In this document: positions 23,528-32,799 of the stretch, piece after piece
Position numbering within the stretch: position 1 is the stretch's first letter
Layout: the number at the start of each line of letters is the position of its first letter
Assembly: GCF_025567305.1 (NCBI RefSeq)
Contig: NZ_JAOQJP010000004.1
Span: 62,001 to 126,000 of the forward strand
Source of the DNA: Lentihominibacter butyricus
Lineage (GTDB): Bacteria; Bacillota; Clostridia; Peptostreptococcales; Anaerovoracaceae
Reading direction: 5' to 3'
DNA: 64,000 bases
Notes under the pieces: generated by a model
What the model was told of the DNA's origin: nothing
Database searches by the model: none
Seen by the model: the letters and a program-made list of their open reading frames with translations, nothing else
Program-made: the position numbers and the translations under genes

Positions 23528-24610
23528 TCATAACTCCAGTTTGTAATCTCCGTCTTTGATCTTACCGGTCTTTCGCATGAACTTGTCTATGATGATCGTG
23601 AGTACCGCCGGCAGCACGATCTGGAGCAGCAGTACCTTCCACAGTGTGTCGAATGAGAATCCCATCGAATTGAATGTTCCGATCTGCCCTACGAGTCCGG
23701 ATGTTCCCATTCCCGCGCCTACAGGAATGTTCGTCATCTTGAACACGCACGTCGAAATCGGCCCTATTATTGCTCCCGACAGCGTTGCCGGAAGCAGGAT
23801 CCACGGATTCTTTATGATATTGGAAACCTGCAGCATGGACGTTCCAAGTCCCTGTGCCACCAGACCTCCCACACCGTTTTCCTTATAGCTGGCAACTGCA
23901 AAGCCTACCATCTGAGCACAGCATCCTACCGTCGCCGCACCTGCCGCCAGACCGCTGAGATCCAGCATGATACACAGTGCCGCACTTGAAATAGGTGCGG
24001 TCAGTACAAGTCCTACTATTACCGATATAACTATTCCGAAAACGAACGGCTGCCATTCCGTCGCTGTCATGATCAGATCTCCCAGTCTCAGCATGCACCA
24101 GCCTATAGCCGGTCCCACCAGTTTGGCAACTATCGCTCCCGATATCAATGTTACCGCAGGAGTCACCAGTATGTCAACTTTTGTTTCCTTTGAAACCATC
24201 TTTCCGAATTCGGCGCCTACCGCAACTGCCAGGAACGCTCCCGCAGGGCCTCCTGCCACTTCTATGCCGAAGCCTGTCATGCTGGCGCCCATCATTCCTG
24301 TCACGACACTCGTAAACAGTACTAGCGGCGGACTTTTGAGGCTCCATGCCACAGCCACGCCGATAGCCGCACCCATATAAGTCTTCGCCTGTGCTCCGAC
24401 CTCTACGCAAAACGCGGATATCACGTTGTCTCCGAACAGATTTGCCGTCTGCACGCCTATAGTATCAAAGATAACACCTATCAGCAGCGATCCGAACAGA
24501 CCCAGCGCCATAGCGGACAGCGCATCCTGCAGATAGCGTTTTACCGATATCTCGATATCCTTGCGTTTAAAAAAACTTTCCTTCTTGACTGTTGTTTCTT
24601 TCCCTTCCAT
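23528..24610 (-). CDS. EIIC-like membrane transporter (PTS_EIIC_2 type)
   Basis: About 360 residues with eight to ten membrane segments, many Gly and Ala. The stretches KRYLQDALSAMALGLFGSLL, EVGAQAKTYMGAAIGVAVAW and GMGTSGLVGQIGTFNSMGF match the stand-alone EIIC-like family. No EIIA or EIIB domain or partner gene is nearby, so classical sugar phosphotransfer is doubtful. The start is unsure: MEGKETTVKK is used; an ATG 13 codons earlier follows an in-frame TGA and also lacks a ribosome site. Divergent from niaR, with a NiaR-like palindrome in its promoter, which suggests a niacin-related or NAD-linked substrate. First gene of the operon. Confidence 0.78.
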   Translation of the reverse strand: MEGKETTVKKESFFKRKDIEISVKRYLQDALSAMALGLFGSLLIGVIFDTIGVQTANLFGDNVISAFCVEVGAQAKTYMGAAIGVAVAWSLKSPPLVLFTSVVTGMMGASMTGFGIEVAGGPAGAFLAVAVGAEFGKMVSKETKVDILVTPAVTLISGAIVAKLVGPAIGWCMLRLGDLIMTATEWQPFVFGIVISVIVGLVLTAPISSAALCIMLDLSGLAAGAATVGCCAQMVGFAVASYKENGVGGLVAQGLGTSMLQVSNIIKNPWILLPATLSGAIIGPISTCVFKMTNIPVGAGMGTSGLVGQIGTFNSMGFSFDTLWKVLLLQIVLPAVLTIIIDKFMRKTGKIKDGDYKLEL

Positions 24611-24707
24611 GTCTTCTGCACCGTGCCGCAGCTGCATGCGATGCCGCATTCATGCGCGGATACGGTACACTCCTTTCTTCTTTTCATCAGATTTAGCCTG
24701 CCATATG

Positions 24708-24736
24708 ATTTTAACAGGTGTATATACACTTATCAA
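24708..24736 (-). promoter_or_regulatory. Promoter of the EIIC-FmdE-DUF3842 operon containing a NiaR-like box
   Basis: TTGATA (24731-24736) and TAAAAT (24708-24713) are 17 bases apart. The spacer is filled by an imperfect palindrome centred on TATA, read on the plus strand as ACAGGTGTATATACACT. The half-site ACAGGTGT resembles what I recall of NiaR operators in Firmicutes. A bound repressor would block this promoter directly. Confidence 0.7.
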
Positions 24737-24762
24737 TATAATTGTATATATTTATTTCCTGT

Positions 24763-24791
24763 TTGCCTGTAAATCCATATTATGCTATTAT
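24763..24791 (+). promoter_or_regulatory. Promoter of niaR
   Basis: TTGCCT (24763-24768), 17-base spacer, TATTAT (24786-24791). A second GCAGGTGTAC half-site lies at 24818-24827 in the leader, close to the start codon, consistent with autoregulation. Confidence 0.65.
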
Positions 24792-24855
24792 GTTTTCATA
24801 GAAAATCGCACTTGTCTGCAGGTGTACCGATGACTGCTGAAAAGGAGGCGCATGG

Positions 24856-25413
24856 ATGACTACAAAGAAAAACGGCAACAGTAAAGAAATATCAGCTGCA
24901 AAACGCAGAGATGTCATAAAGAAAGAGCTTGAGGGCGCTTCCGGACCGGTGACTGCGAACTATTTCGCAAACCGCCTGTCAGTCAGCCGTCAGATAATCG
25001 TCGGAGATGTCGCCATCCTCAGAGCTTCAGGCCTGGATATCCTGGCAACTCCGAAGGGATATATAATGAATATCCCCGAAAATGATACCGCCTTTCCTTT
25101 CACAGGGATCATCGCATGCAGACATACGACTGAAGAGATGCGCGACGAGCTTTACACGATCGTCGACTTCGGAGCAACAGTCATAGACGTAAGGATCGAA
25201 CATGCAATATACGGCGAGCTCACGGCAAAGCTCGACCTTTCATCAAGATATGATGTGGATGTGTTTGTAGATAAAGTCGAACATGAAAACAATTCAGCGC
25301 CCATAAGCTCTCTTACCGGAGGTGTGCATCTGCACAGCATCGGCTGCCGTGACAGCCAGAGCTTCGAGCGTATCAAAGCCGCTCTCTCAGACAAGGGTTT
25401 CCTGATGAACTGA
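24856..25413 (+). CDS. niaR: NiaR-type niacin-responsive transcriptional repressor
   Basis: A 185-residue repressor with an N-terminal winged helix (residues ~15-72, YFANRLSVSRQIIVGDVAILR) and a C-terminal 3H domain. Metal-site residues expected from the Thermotoga NiaR structure are present: His90, Glu98, His158 and His160 (GGVHLHSIG). NiaR binds nicotinate and represses NAD synthesis and niacin-uptake genes. AGGAGG seven bases upstream fixes the start. Divergent from the EIIC-FmdE-DUF3842 operon. Its last 27 bases overlap the convergent MATE gene. Confidence 0.92.
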   Translation: MTTKKNGNSKEISAAKRRDVIKKELEGASGPVTANYFANRLSVSRQIIVGDVAILRASGLDILATPKGYIMNIPENDTAFPFTGIIACRHTTEEMRDELYTIVDFGATVIDVRIEHAIYGELTAKLDLSSRYDVDVFVDKVEHENNSAPISSLTGGVHLHSIGCRDSQSFERIKAALSDKGFLMN

Positions 25414-26733
25414 TTTTTTTATCTTCAGGTAATATATCACTCCCGTCGTGTCTGCCAGTATCCATCCGATCGGAACTGCCCACCAGATACCGATCAGTCC
25501 GACTGCCGGAAGTGCAGAAAGCATGTATGCCAGGCAGACTCTGCTCCCGAGTGATATCACCGTCAGGACAAGCGACATTCCCGGTCTGTTGAGTGCACGG
25601 TAAAGGCCGTACAGCATGAACAGTCCGCCTATCCCGAAGTAAAACGCCCCTACCACATGCAGATATGTCACTCCGATCGATAAGATCTCCGTCTCGCTGC
25701 CTCTTATGAAGATCATCAGCAGCGGCTTTGCAAAAATAAGCACACACGTCGAGATCACCGCGGAAAAGATCAGCATACTGCAAAGTGCCGAGCGTATTCC
25801 TTTTCTTATCCTTTCCTCTTCACGCGCACCGTAGTTCTGTGCTGTGAATGTCGAAAATGCATTCCCGAAATCCTGCAGAGGCATGTATGCGAATGCATCT
25901 ATCTTCACGGCTGCGGCAAAAGCGGCCATCACTGCCGTTCCAAAGCTGTTCACAAGTCCCTGGACCATCAGTATGCCCAGATTCATCATGGACTGCTGCA
26001 GGCATGTCAGTACTGAAGCACCTGTGATCTCGCCCAGGCCTGCTGCCGTGATCTTCATATCCTTTCGCTGAGGCCTCAGCTCCGGGCACTTTACAAGAGT
26101 ATAGAGCATCATTCCCGCCCCTGCGATCCACTGTGAGATCACCGTTGCCAGTGCCGCTCCACCTACTCCCATATCAAAGCCAAGCACGAATACAAGATCC
26201 AGCGCGATGTTCAGGACTGCAGAAACCCCCAGAAAAACCAGCGGCATCATCGAATTTCCCACCGCTCTCAGCAGCGATGCGAAAAAATTATACAGAAAGC
26301 TCGCGAATATCCCGCAGAAGACCACCAGCAGATATTCACGCATGAGACTGTAGACTTCATCAGGTACAGAGATGAAACGCATTATCGCATCGATCATCAC
26401 AAATGACAGGATATTGAGCACAGCAGAAAAAAAGGCGATCATCACGAATGAAGTGAATATGTTCGCCCTCAGATGAGCCCAGCGCTTTTCTCCGAATCTT
26501 ATCGAAAATATCGCTCCGCTGCCCATGCACATTCCGAGCAGTATGGAGATGATGAATGTCATCAGCGTATATGCCGATCCCACTGCTGCCAGAGCTCCTG
26601 TCCCGATAAAACGGCCGACTATGAGCGTATCTACGATATTGTAAAGCTGCTGCAGCAGATTGCTGCATATCATAGGCAGTGCAAACATGAGCATGCCTTT
26701 TGTGACTGAACCTTTTGTCAGATCTAGCTGCAT
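25387..26733 (-). CDS. MATE-family multidrug/metabolite efflux protein
   Basis: A 448-residue, 12-helix exporter driven by Na+ or H+. The opening LTKGSVTKGMLMFALPMICSN and LYNIVDTLIVGRFIG are the MATE N-terminal signature, repeated in weaker form after the midpoint (QDFGNAFSTFTAQNYGA). Full length. Substrate cannot be inferred. It stands alone; the 3' end overlaps niaR by 27 bases without a terminator between them. Confidence 0.93.
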   Translation of the reverse strand: MQLDLTKGSVTKGMLMFALPMICSNLLQQLYNIVDTLIVGRFIGTGALAAVGSAYTLMTFIISILLGMCMGSGAIFSIRFGEKRWAHLRANIFTSFVMIAFFSAVLNILSFVMIDAIMRFISVPDEVYSLMREYLLVVFCGIFASFLYNFFASLLRAVGNSMMPLVFLGVSAVLNIALDLVFVLGFDMGVGGAALATVISQWIAGAGMMLYTLVKCPELRPQRKDMKITAAGLGEITGASVLTCLQQSMMNLGILMVQGLVNSFGTAVMAAFAAAVKIDAFAYMPLQDFGNAFSTFTAQNYGAREEERIRKGIRSALCSMLIFSAVISTCVLIFAKPLLMIFIRGSETEILSIGVTYLHVVGAFYFGIGGLFMLYGLYRALNRPGMSLVLTVISLGSRVCLAYMLSALPAVGLIGIWWAVPIGWILADTTGVIYYLKIKKSVHQETLV

Positions 26734-26848
26734 ATCAAATTCTCTTTCTCTGAATATTACTATTACTTATGACCTGCGCGCAGTACAGAAAACACGCGCA
26801 TATTTTGAAACAATACTTTGTTACCACTTTGGATCCGGATCCTCTTCG

Positions 26849-26883
26849 AAAAAAAGCAGCGATGCAATCTGCACCGCTGCTTT
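26849..26883 (-). terminator. Terminator after gabT
   Basis: AAAGCAGCG and CGCTGCTTT pair around a 13-base loop and run into TTTTTC on the minus strand, about 30 bases after the gabT stop. Confidence 0.88.
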
Positions 26884-26914
26884 GAAATCACTGTTTAACA
26901 GTTTTCAGCTTTGC

Positions 26915-28270
26915 TTATTTTGAGCAAGTCTTGATAGCGTTTTCAAGGATTTCCAGACCTGCGTTCAGCTGTGCATCAGTTACGCACAGAGGGCAGAGGA
27001 ATCTGATAACGTTTCCGTAAGTACCAGCTGCTTCGAGCATAAGTCCGTTGTTCATAGCTTCCTGAACGATAGCGCCTACGAGTGCTGCATCCGGTTCTTT
27101 TGAAGCCTTGTCTTTTACGAACTCGATACCGATCATTGCGCCGAGACCTCTTACATCGCCAACGCATTCATACTTTTCTTTCCATTCGTTGAATGCCTTT
27201 GTTGCAACGTCTGCGATGTGCATAGCCTTTGCAGGATAGTCATCTCTTTCCATAACTTCAACAACCTTCAGAGCTGATGCTGCTGATACAGCGTTAGCGC
27301 CGTAAGTTCCGCCGATAGTTCCGCCAGGAACTGCATCCATGATCTCAGCTCTTGCAGTTACTGCTGATAATGGAAGTCCGCCTGCGATCGACTTAGCTGT
27401 TGACATGATGTCAGGAGCTGCGCCTGCTTCTGCAAAGTACTGGGATGCGAACATCTTACCGCTTCTAGCCCATCCGCACTGTACTTCGTCACAGATCATC
27501 AGGATTCCGTGTTCGTCACAGATCTTTCTAACTGCTTTTACCCATTCGATAGGAGCCGGAACGAATCCGCCTTCGCCCTGTACAGGTTCGAATACGATAG
27601 CTGCGCATGCATCATATGGAGTAGCTTCGATGAATACTTCTTCGAGCTTCTTTACATAGTAAGCGATAGCTTCTTCTTCAGTCATGTGACCAGGAGCTCT
27701 GTAGAGGTTAGGGAACTCAGCTCTGTAAACGCCGTCAGGGAAAGGTCCCATGCCAACTGCGTAAGCTTTCTTAGCAGTCATTGTCATTGTAAGAGAAGTT
27801 CTTCCGTGGAATGCGCCTGTGAATACGATGATGTTAGGTCTTCCTGTATAGCTTCTTGCAATTTTAACTGCGTTTTCGTCTGCTTCTGAACCTGAGCATA
27901 CGAACATAGTCTTTTTCTTGTCTCCCTTTACAGGAACCAGTCTGTTCATCTGTTCAGCAAGTGCAACATATCCTTCGTGTGTAGTGATGTTGAACATTGA
28001 GTGGAAGAACTTGTCTGCCTGTTCTTTTACAGCTGCGATACACTCAGGATTGCTGTATCCGATGTTTAATACGCCTACGCCGCCGATCCAGTCGAGGAAG
28101 ATGTTTCCGTCAACGTCTTCGAACATAGCGCCTTCGCCTCTTTCGATAACTGCTTTGTAAGCTGTTCCGATACCATTAGGAACTGCTGCAGCTCTTCTGT
28201 CCATGAGTGCCTTAGCTTTAGGACCAGGTAATGTTCCTGTAACGATTTTAGGTAATGCTTCTCTTAACAT
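26915..28270 (-). CDS. gabT: 4-aminobutyrate aminotransferase (class III PLP enzyme)
   Basis: Class III aminotransferase of 451 residues. CSGSEADENAVKIAR (about 125-139) is the cofactor phosphate site, DEVQ at 261-264 holds the pyridine-N aspartate, and Lys293 in STAKSIAGG is the Schiff-base lysine. The close match to GabT in LPLSAVTARAEIMD supports GABA:2-oxoglutarate transaminase, giving succinic semialdehyde; a related omega-amino acid donor is possible. Ribosome site GGAGG. It lies 32 bases downstream of an enhancer-binding regulator that presumably controls it, and it uses more frequent GCT/GTT codons than its neighbours, suggesting high expression. Confidence 0.9.
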   Translation of the reverse strand: MLREALPKIVTGTLPGPKAKALMDRRAAAVPNGIGTAYKAVIERGEGAMFEDVDGNIFLDWIGGVGVLNIGYSNPECIAAVKEQADKFFHSMFNITTHEGYVALAEQMNRLVPVKGDKKKTMFVCSGSEADENAVKIARSYTGRPNIIVFTGAFHGRTSLTMTMTAKKAYAVGMGPFPDGVYRAEFPNLYRAPGHMTEEEAIAYYVKKLEEVFIEATPYDACAAIVFEPVQGEGGFVPAPIEWVKAVRKICDEHGILMICDEVQCGWARSGKMFASQYFAEAGAAPDIMSTAKSIAGGLPLSAVTARAEIMDAVPGGTIGGTYGANAVSAASALKVVEVMERDDYPAKAMHIADVATKAFNEWKEKYECVGDVRGLGAMIGIEFVKDKASKEPDAALVGAIVQEAMNNGLMLEAAGTYGNVIRFLCPLCVTDAQLNAGLEILENAIKTCSK

Positions 28271-28302
28271 AACAAACCTCCATAATTTATTATTTATAAA
28301 AA

Positions 28303-30093
28303 TTAATTTATATCCAGTTCAGCGAGCTTCCTGTAAAGGGTAGCCCGGGAAAGACCAAGATCTCTGGCGACAGTTTCCTTCACCCCGTTGTACTGCCTGA
28401 GCTTTTTCATGATCACCTCTTTTTCAAAGAGCTTGACCTGCTCGGCGAGAGGCCTGTCGAGATTCCTGAACTTGACCGTTTCCTCTTCTTTCTTCAGGAT
28501 ACGTGCAGGAACCTCATCTATGCCTATCACGTTGCCGAACGCCATATTGGCGCCGTACTCAACGGCATTTTCGAGTTCTCTGACGTTTCCCGGCCAGTCA
28601 TGGTTTGTATAGATTTCTTCCACTTCCGGTGAAAATCGTTCTATCTTTTTGTTCATGAAGCTGTTGTACTTTTTAAGAAAATGATACATCAGCTGTTTTA
28701 TATCATCCTTTCGCTCCCTGAGAGGCGGGATCGAAAGGGGTATTACACTCAGTCTGTAGTAAAGATCCTCTCTGAAGCTTCCTTCCTCTATCAGTTTCTC
28801 CAGATCCTTGTTCGTCGCAGCAATGACTCTGACATCCACGATGATGCTCTTGCTGCCGCCGACACGATCGAATCTCATGTTCTGAAGCACGTGCAGTATC
28901 TTTACCTGAAGGTGCAGCGGCATATCTCCTATTTCATCCAGAAATATGGTGCCGCCGTCAGCGAGCTCGAATTTACCTTCCTTGCCCTTTTCACTGGCTC
29001 CTGTGAAAGCGCCCTTCTCGTATCCGAAAAGCTCACTCTCCAGCAGGTTCTCCGGTATCGCCCCGCAGTTCACTGTGATGAACGGTTTATCTTCTCTCGG
29101 GCTTGCGTAGTGTATCGCCTTGGCGAACATCTCCTTGCCCGTACCGCTCTCTCCCGTGATCAGGACCGTCGAATTGCTTCTCGCCGTGATCAGAGCCTGC
29201 TTCTTGGCTATCATTATCTTCTCGCTGGTTCCTATTATATCATCAACGGTGTTCTTTATCTTGCGTGTATTGAAATTATACACGAGTTTCTGAGCTTCTT
29301 CAATATCCCTGAAGGAAATAACTATTCCGTCTATTTCCTCGCCGGATAAAAAGGGCTGCACAGTTACGATAAAGTGATGCTGTCTGCCGTCCACCTTGAA
29401 GATCTCTTCGTTCTCGGTATATCCCCTGCCTGTGTCCAGGACCTTTATCGCGGGGCTTCCAGGCATTATCTTGCTTATATGCTTGCCGATCAGATCGCCC
29501 TTGTTCGTACCGAACAGTTCGGCGGCTCTGTTGTTGCAGTGCTTGACATAGCCTTTCTGATCGAGTGCAAATATGCCTTCGTGCGCTGTTTCAAGAACGA
29601 TCGACATCTCGTCTCTGGAAACCTCGACATTCTCAAGCGTCTCCTGCTGGTCAGCCTTTGCAGAGAGGAGATCCGCCATTTTCTCGACGAATACGGTCAT
29701 GCTCTCGCGCTTGTCCTTGATGATGTGTTTCTGATCTTCAGTAAAAGCGACGAGACCTATGATCCCTATTATCTCTCCTTTGAGCACTATCGGAGTGCAT
29801 ATCTCAGCGAGCTCTCCGAGTCTGGTGTTGCCGACCACCGGCTGATCGTATCCCTTGAAGTTCTGGGCGTCCTCCACGTACTGAGTCTTTCCCGTACGCA
29901 GCACTCTGGCATAGAGATAATTGCCCTCCAGGTTGCCATCCTCTTCCTTTTTGCCGATACGGCCGTGATAGTAACCTGTACCGCCGATTATCCTCAGCCT
30001 ATTGTCCACGATCTCAACTTCCAGACCGACAGCAATACTGATCGCCTCCGCGACCTGCTGCACGCTTTCCTTAATGCCGCTCAAAACAGACAT
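28303..30093 (-). CDS. Sigma-54-dependent enhancer-binding regulator with GAF-like and PAS domains
   Basis: A 596-residue bacterial enhancer-binding protein. Residues ~1-150 form a GAF/diacid-sensor-like domain (CTPIVLKGEIIGIIGLVAF); ~155-270 a PAS domain (AHEGIFALDQKGYVKHCNN). The AAA+ core has Walker A GESGTGKE near 310, the sigma-54 contact loop GAFTGAS near 360 and Walker B FLDEIGD. A Fis-type helix-turn-helix (ETVARDLGLSRATLYRKL) ends it. Such proteins activate -24/-12 promoters on sensing a metabolite; with gabT next door, amino acid or GABA breakdown is likely. I found no clear -24/-12 site in the short gap before gabT. Confidence 0.93.
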   Translation of the reverse strand: MSVLSGIKESVQQVAEAISIAVGLEVEIVDNRLRIIGGTGYYHGRIGKKEEDGNLEGNYLYARVLRTGKTQYVEDAQNFKGYDQPVVGNTRLGELAEICTPIVLKGEIIGIIGLVAFTEDQKHIIKDKRESMTVFVEKMADLLSAKADQQETLENVEVSRDEMSIVLETAHEGIFALDQKGYVKHCNNRAAELFGTNKGDLIGKHISKIMPGSPAIKVLDTGRGYTENEEIFKVDGRQHHFIVTVQPFLSGEEIDGIVISFRDIEEAQKLVYNFNTRKIKNTVDDIIGTSEKIMIAKKQALITARSNSTVLITGESGTGKEMFAKAIHYASPREDKPFITVNCGAIPENLLESELFGYEKGAFTGASEKGKEGKFELADGGTIFLDEIGDMPLHLQVKILHVLQNMRFDRVGGSKSIIVDVRVIAATNKDLEKLIEEGSFREDLYYRLSVIPLSIPPLRERKDDIKQLMYHFLKKYNSFMNKKIERFSPEVEEIYTNHDWPGNVRELENAVEYGANMAFGNVIGIDEVPARILKKEEETVKFRNLDRPLAEQVKLFEKEVIMKKLRQYNGVKETVARDLGLSRATLYRKLAELDIN

Positions 30094-30220
30094 TCTATTC
30101 CACCTTTATCTAATATAATATTAACTAAATACCTGTCTACATTTTAACACATGCTCCGGATTTTTAAAGCAGTTTTTTCGTCCTAATTTTAGTTTCTGAG
30201 GGTATTTATATGTCTTTTTT

Positions 30221-31894
30221 TCACTGATTTCGCTCTGAATTCTCTGTCATTTTATCATCAGTGACGGCAGCTCCGAGATTGATCGTCGATTTCTCCAGTT
30301 CAAGCACCATATTGTTTATCTGACTCAGCTTTTCAGAAGACATATCTTCACCGACAGCAAGCTTCGCATTGTACAGTATATCCTCTATTCTTCTGTGTAT
30401 ATCGTAAAGGTTCGTTCTGACGTCGTTGAGCATCTCCACGTCGACATCATCCCTCATGGCATCTGCCATATCAACGACCTCGTCTTTTTCAAGCACATAT
30501 TCTGAATTTCCTCTGACAACTACAGGCTGATATCCGAGCTCCTCTTCGACGGTCTTTGCAAAGTCCTCCTTTGCCTCCATCTCTCCGTGTACGAGGAATA
30601 TGTGCTTAGGCTCCTTTTGAAAGCCTTTGAGCCATTCAAGCAGACCGTCTCTGTCCGCATGACCTGAAAATCCCTGGAGATTATAGATCTTGGCATTTAC
30701 CTGCACTTTGTCGCCAAACAGCGTGACTTCCTGCGCGCCGTCTATGAGCATCCTTCCCAGTGTGCCTTCCGCCTGATAGCCTACGAATACTATGCTGGAT
30801 TTTCTGTTCCACAGATTGTGCTTAAGGTGATGTCTGATCCTGCCGGCGTCGCACATGCCGCTCGCCGAGATTATCACCTTCGGCTCGGGATCAGTATTGA
30901 GCCATACGGATTCCTGGCTCGTTCTGGTGAACTTGAGATTTTCGAAATCCAGAGGGTTGTCGCCCTTTGCAATGTATTCTTTCGTCTCTTCATCGAAAAC
31001 CTGCGCGTTTTTCTTGAAAACCTCAGTCGCTGTAGTCGCCATAGGACTGTCGACATATACGTTCAGATTTTTGAAAGCCTCGTGGTATTCGCTGTTCGAT
31101 TCATATACTCTGTTCAGCTCATATATCAGTTCCTGTGTCCTGCCTACTGCAAATGACGGGATCACGGTCGTTCCGCCTTTTTCCGCTGTATCGCGTATTA
31201 TATCCAGTAATTTCTTGACATCCAGCGGATTCTTCGGATGCAGCCTGTTGCCGTATGTCGTCTCCATGATGACGTAGTCCGCCTTCTTTATTATCGTCGG
31301 ATCTCTCAGTATCGGCCTGTCCTTTACGCCAAGGTCGCCCGAAAATACTATCTTCGATACGCTGTCGCCCTCGGTGACCCACAGCTCTGTTATCGCAGAT
31401 CCGAGTATGTGTCCGGCGTCATTGAAAACTATTTTCATTTCGTCGTTGAGTTCTATAAGCTGGTCGTAAAGCACAGGCTTCACGTATTTCAGCGAATCCA
31501 CCGCGTCATTATATGTATAGAGCGGCTCCACCAGAGGTCTTCCCGCACGCTCGTTCTTCTTGTTTTTCCACTGTGCTTCTTTTTCGTGTATGTATCCGCT
31601 GTCCTTGAGCATAACGTCCAGAAGATCCGCAGTCGCGTCTGTGCAGTAAATGCTGCCCTTGAATCCTCTCTTTATCAGGAGCGGTATCCTGCCGCAGTGG
31701 TCTATATGGGCATGGCTAAGCACCATGTATTCGATTTCTGCCGGGTCGAACGGAAACTCCTCATAATTGAGAGCTTCCTGCGCCTTTCCGCCCTGAAACT
31801 GCCCGCAGTCCAGCAGGACCTTGTGCTTTTCCGTTGTTATGAGATGGCAGGATCCCGTCACACCTGACGACGCCCCGCAAAACTGTATTTTCAT
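30221..31894 (-). CDS. Beta-CASP metallo-beta-lactamase-fold RNase-like protein
   Basis: A 557-residue member of the MBL/beta-CASP group related to CPSF73 and bacterial YSH1-like ribonucleases. The metal motif SHAHIDHCGRIP is near residue 60. GHILGSAI gives another His, and the beta-CASP part includes ISASGMCDAGRIRHHL, VGYQAEGTLGRML and GFSGHADRDGLLEWL. These match two-zinc nucleases acting on RNA. The C-terminal ~70 residues are helical and charged. It has a TATAAT about 60 bases ahead of its start and a direct GGTAAC repeat in the leader. Monocistronic. Confidence 0.9.
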   Translation of the reverse strand: MKIQFCGASSGVTGSCHLITTEKHKVLLDCGQFQGGKAQEALNYEEFPFDPAEIEYMVLSHAHIDHCGRIPLLIKRGFKGSIYCTDATADLLDVMLKDSGYIHEKEAQWKNKKNERAGRPLVEPLYTYNDAVDSLKYVKPVLYDQLIELNDEMKIVFNDAGHILGSAITELWVTEGDSVSKIVFSGDLGVKDRPILRDPTIIKKADYVIMETTYGNRLHPKNPLDVKKLLDIIRDTAEKGGTTVIPSFAVGRTQELIYELNRVYESNSEYHEAFKNLNVYVDSPMATTATEVFKKNAQVFDEETKEYIAKGDNPLDFENLKFTRTSQESVWLNTDPEPKVIISASGMCDAGRIRHHLKHNLWNRKSSIVFVGYQAEGTLGRMLIDGAQEVTLFGDKVQVNAKIYNLQGFSGHADRDGLLEWLKGFQKEPKHIFLVHGEMEAKEDFAKTVEEELGYQPVVVRGNSEYVLEKDEVVDMADAMRDDVDVEMLNDVRTNLYDIHRRIEDILYNAKLAVGEDMSSEKLSQINNMVLELEKSTINLGAAVTDDKMTENSERNQ

Positions 31895-31987
31895 TGCGAT
31901 TTCCTCCCTGTTGAAACGTTGTTACCATGTTACCGCTATTATACTACCTGCCGCCTGTGATTTCCATGTGCAAAATCCGCAGACTGC

Positions 31988-32020
31988 AAAAAACGGGCAG
32001 ACACATGCCGTGCCTGCCCG
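31988..32020 (-). terminator. Terminator after the truncated surface protein
   Basis: CGGGCAG and CTGCCCG pair and run into TTTTTT on the minus strand, about 35 bases past the stop codon. Confidence 0.85.
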
Positions 32021-32056
32021 AATGCATTTCACTATCTTATATACTTGTTACCTGCT

Positions 32057-32692
32057 CTATTCGTTAAAACGCTTTCTTCCAAAGATCGCAGCTGCCATAC
32101 CGAGCAGCGAGATGCACGCCAGGACGATCCGCAGCGTCGTGCTGCTGTCATCACCTGTCTGAGGTGATGACGGTGTGGTCTTATCGGAAGAAGAGCCGCC
32201 GCCCGCAGTTCCGCCATCGCCTGATCCCTTTGTCCACTTGGCATAAACAGTCATGTTTTTATCCAGTGTCACAGAAGTGATCTTTTCGGTCAGAGCTTTA
32301 TCTGCATACCATCCGTCAAAGGTATATCCGCTCCTCGACGTCGTGTAATCGGCTAATGAGATCACGCTTCCATCGAATTTTGAAACAGGTGAAATATCGC
32401 TGCCACCATTCGTTTCAAAGCTCAATGTGTACTTGACCGCAGACTCATCCTCTTCAGTAGGAATGATCAGATATATCTCATGATCTGTATCGTCCGGTCC
32501 CCAGACACCGCTCAGCCATTCGCTGCTCGGAGCCTTGATAGAAACAGCACTTGAAGAATTCGAGACGTTGTTACTCCCTGACTGGATGCCGCCGAATCTG
32601 AGGATGACGCAGTCCATCCACTGTCCTACCTTGTATCCCGGGTTCATAACGATGCTCACTTCGAGCAGTTCTGAAGGCGAAGCCGCTTTTTG
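32057..32692 (-). pseudogene. 5'-truncated sortase-anchored surface protein with InlB-type repeat
   Basis: The readable product has an internal-looking start (SPSELLEVSIVMNPGYKVGQ), one Listeria-Bacteroides InlB repeat (GYTFDGWYADKALTEKI ... MTVYAKWTKG), a Gly/Ser linker and a sortase signal SPQTGD, hydrophobic segment, then GRKRFNE. No signal peptide, ATG or ribosome site precedes it. The frame is closed by TGA at 32693 and then reads on as apparent coding (YDIIAEASQK) up to another TGA. A secreted wall protein without a signal peptide cannot work, so this looks like the tail of a decayed gene. A TGA-readthrough product is unlikely. Confidence 0.7.
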
Positions 32693-32799
32693 TCACTTCT
32701 GACTGGCTTCTGCGATAATATCATAAATAGAGGCGGATCATAACCGGCAACCGTTTTCTTTGCTGAAAACCATGTATTTGATCGTGCAGTATCCGCACT

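Noticed and set aside
26760..26800. GCGCG inverted pair upstream of the MATE gene as an operator
   Set aside because: Short low-complexity arms and no link to a promoter; likely chance.
32693..32695. Selenocysteine TGA in the truncated surface protein
   Set aside because: No SECIS-like hairpin follows and a surface protein is an unlikely selenoprotein; decay explains it.
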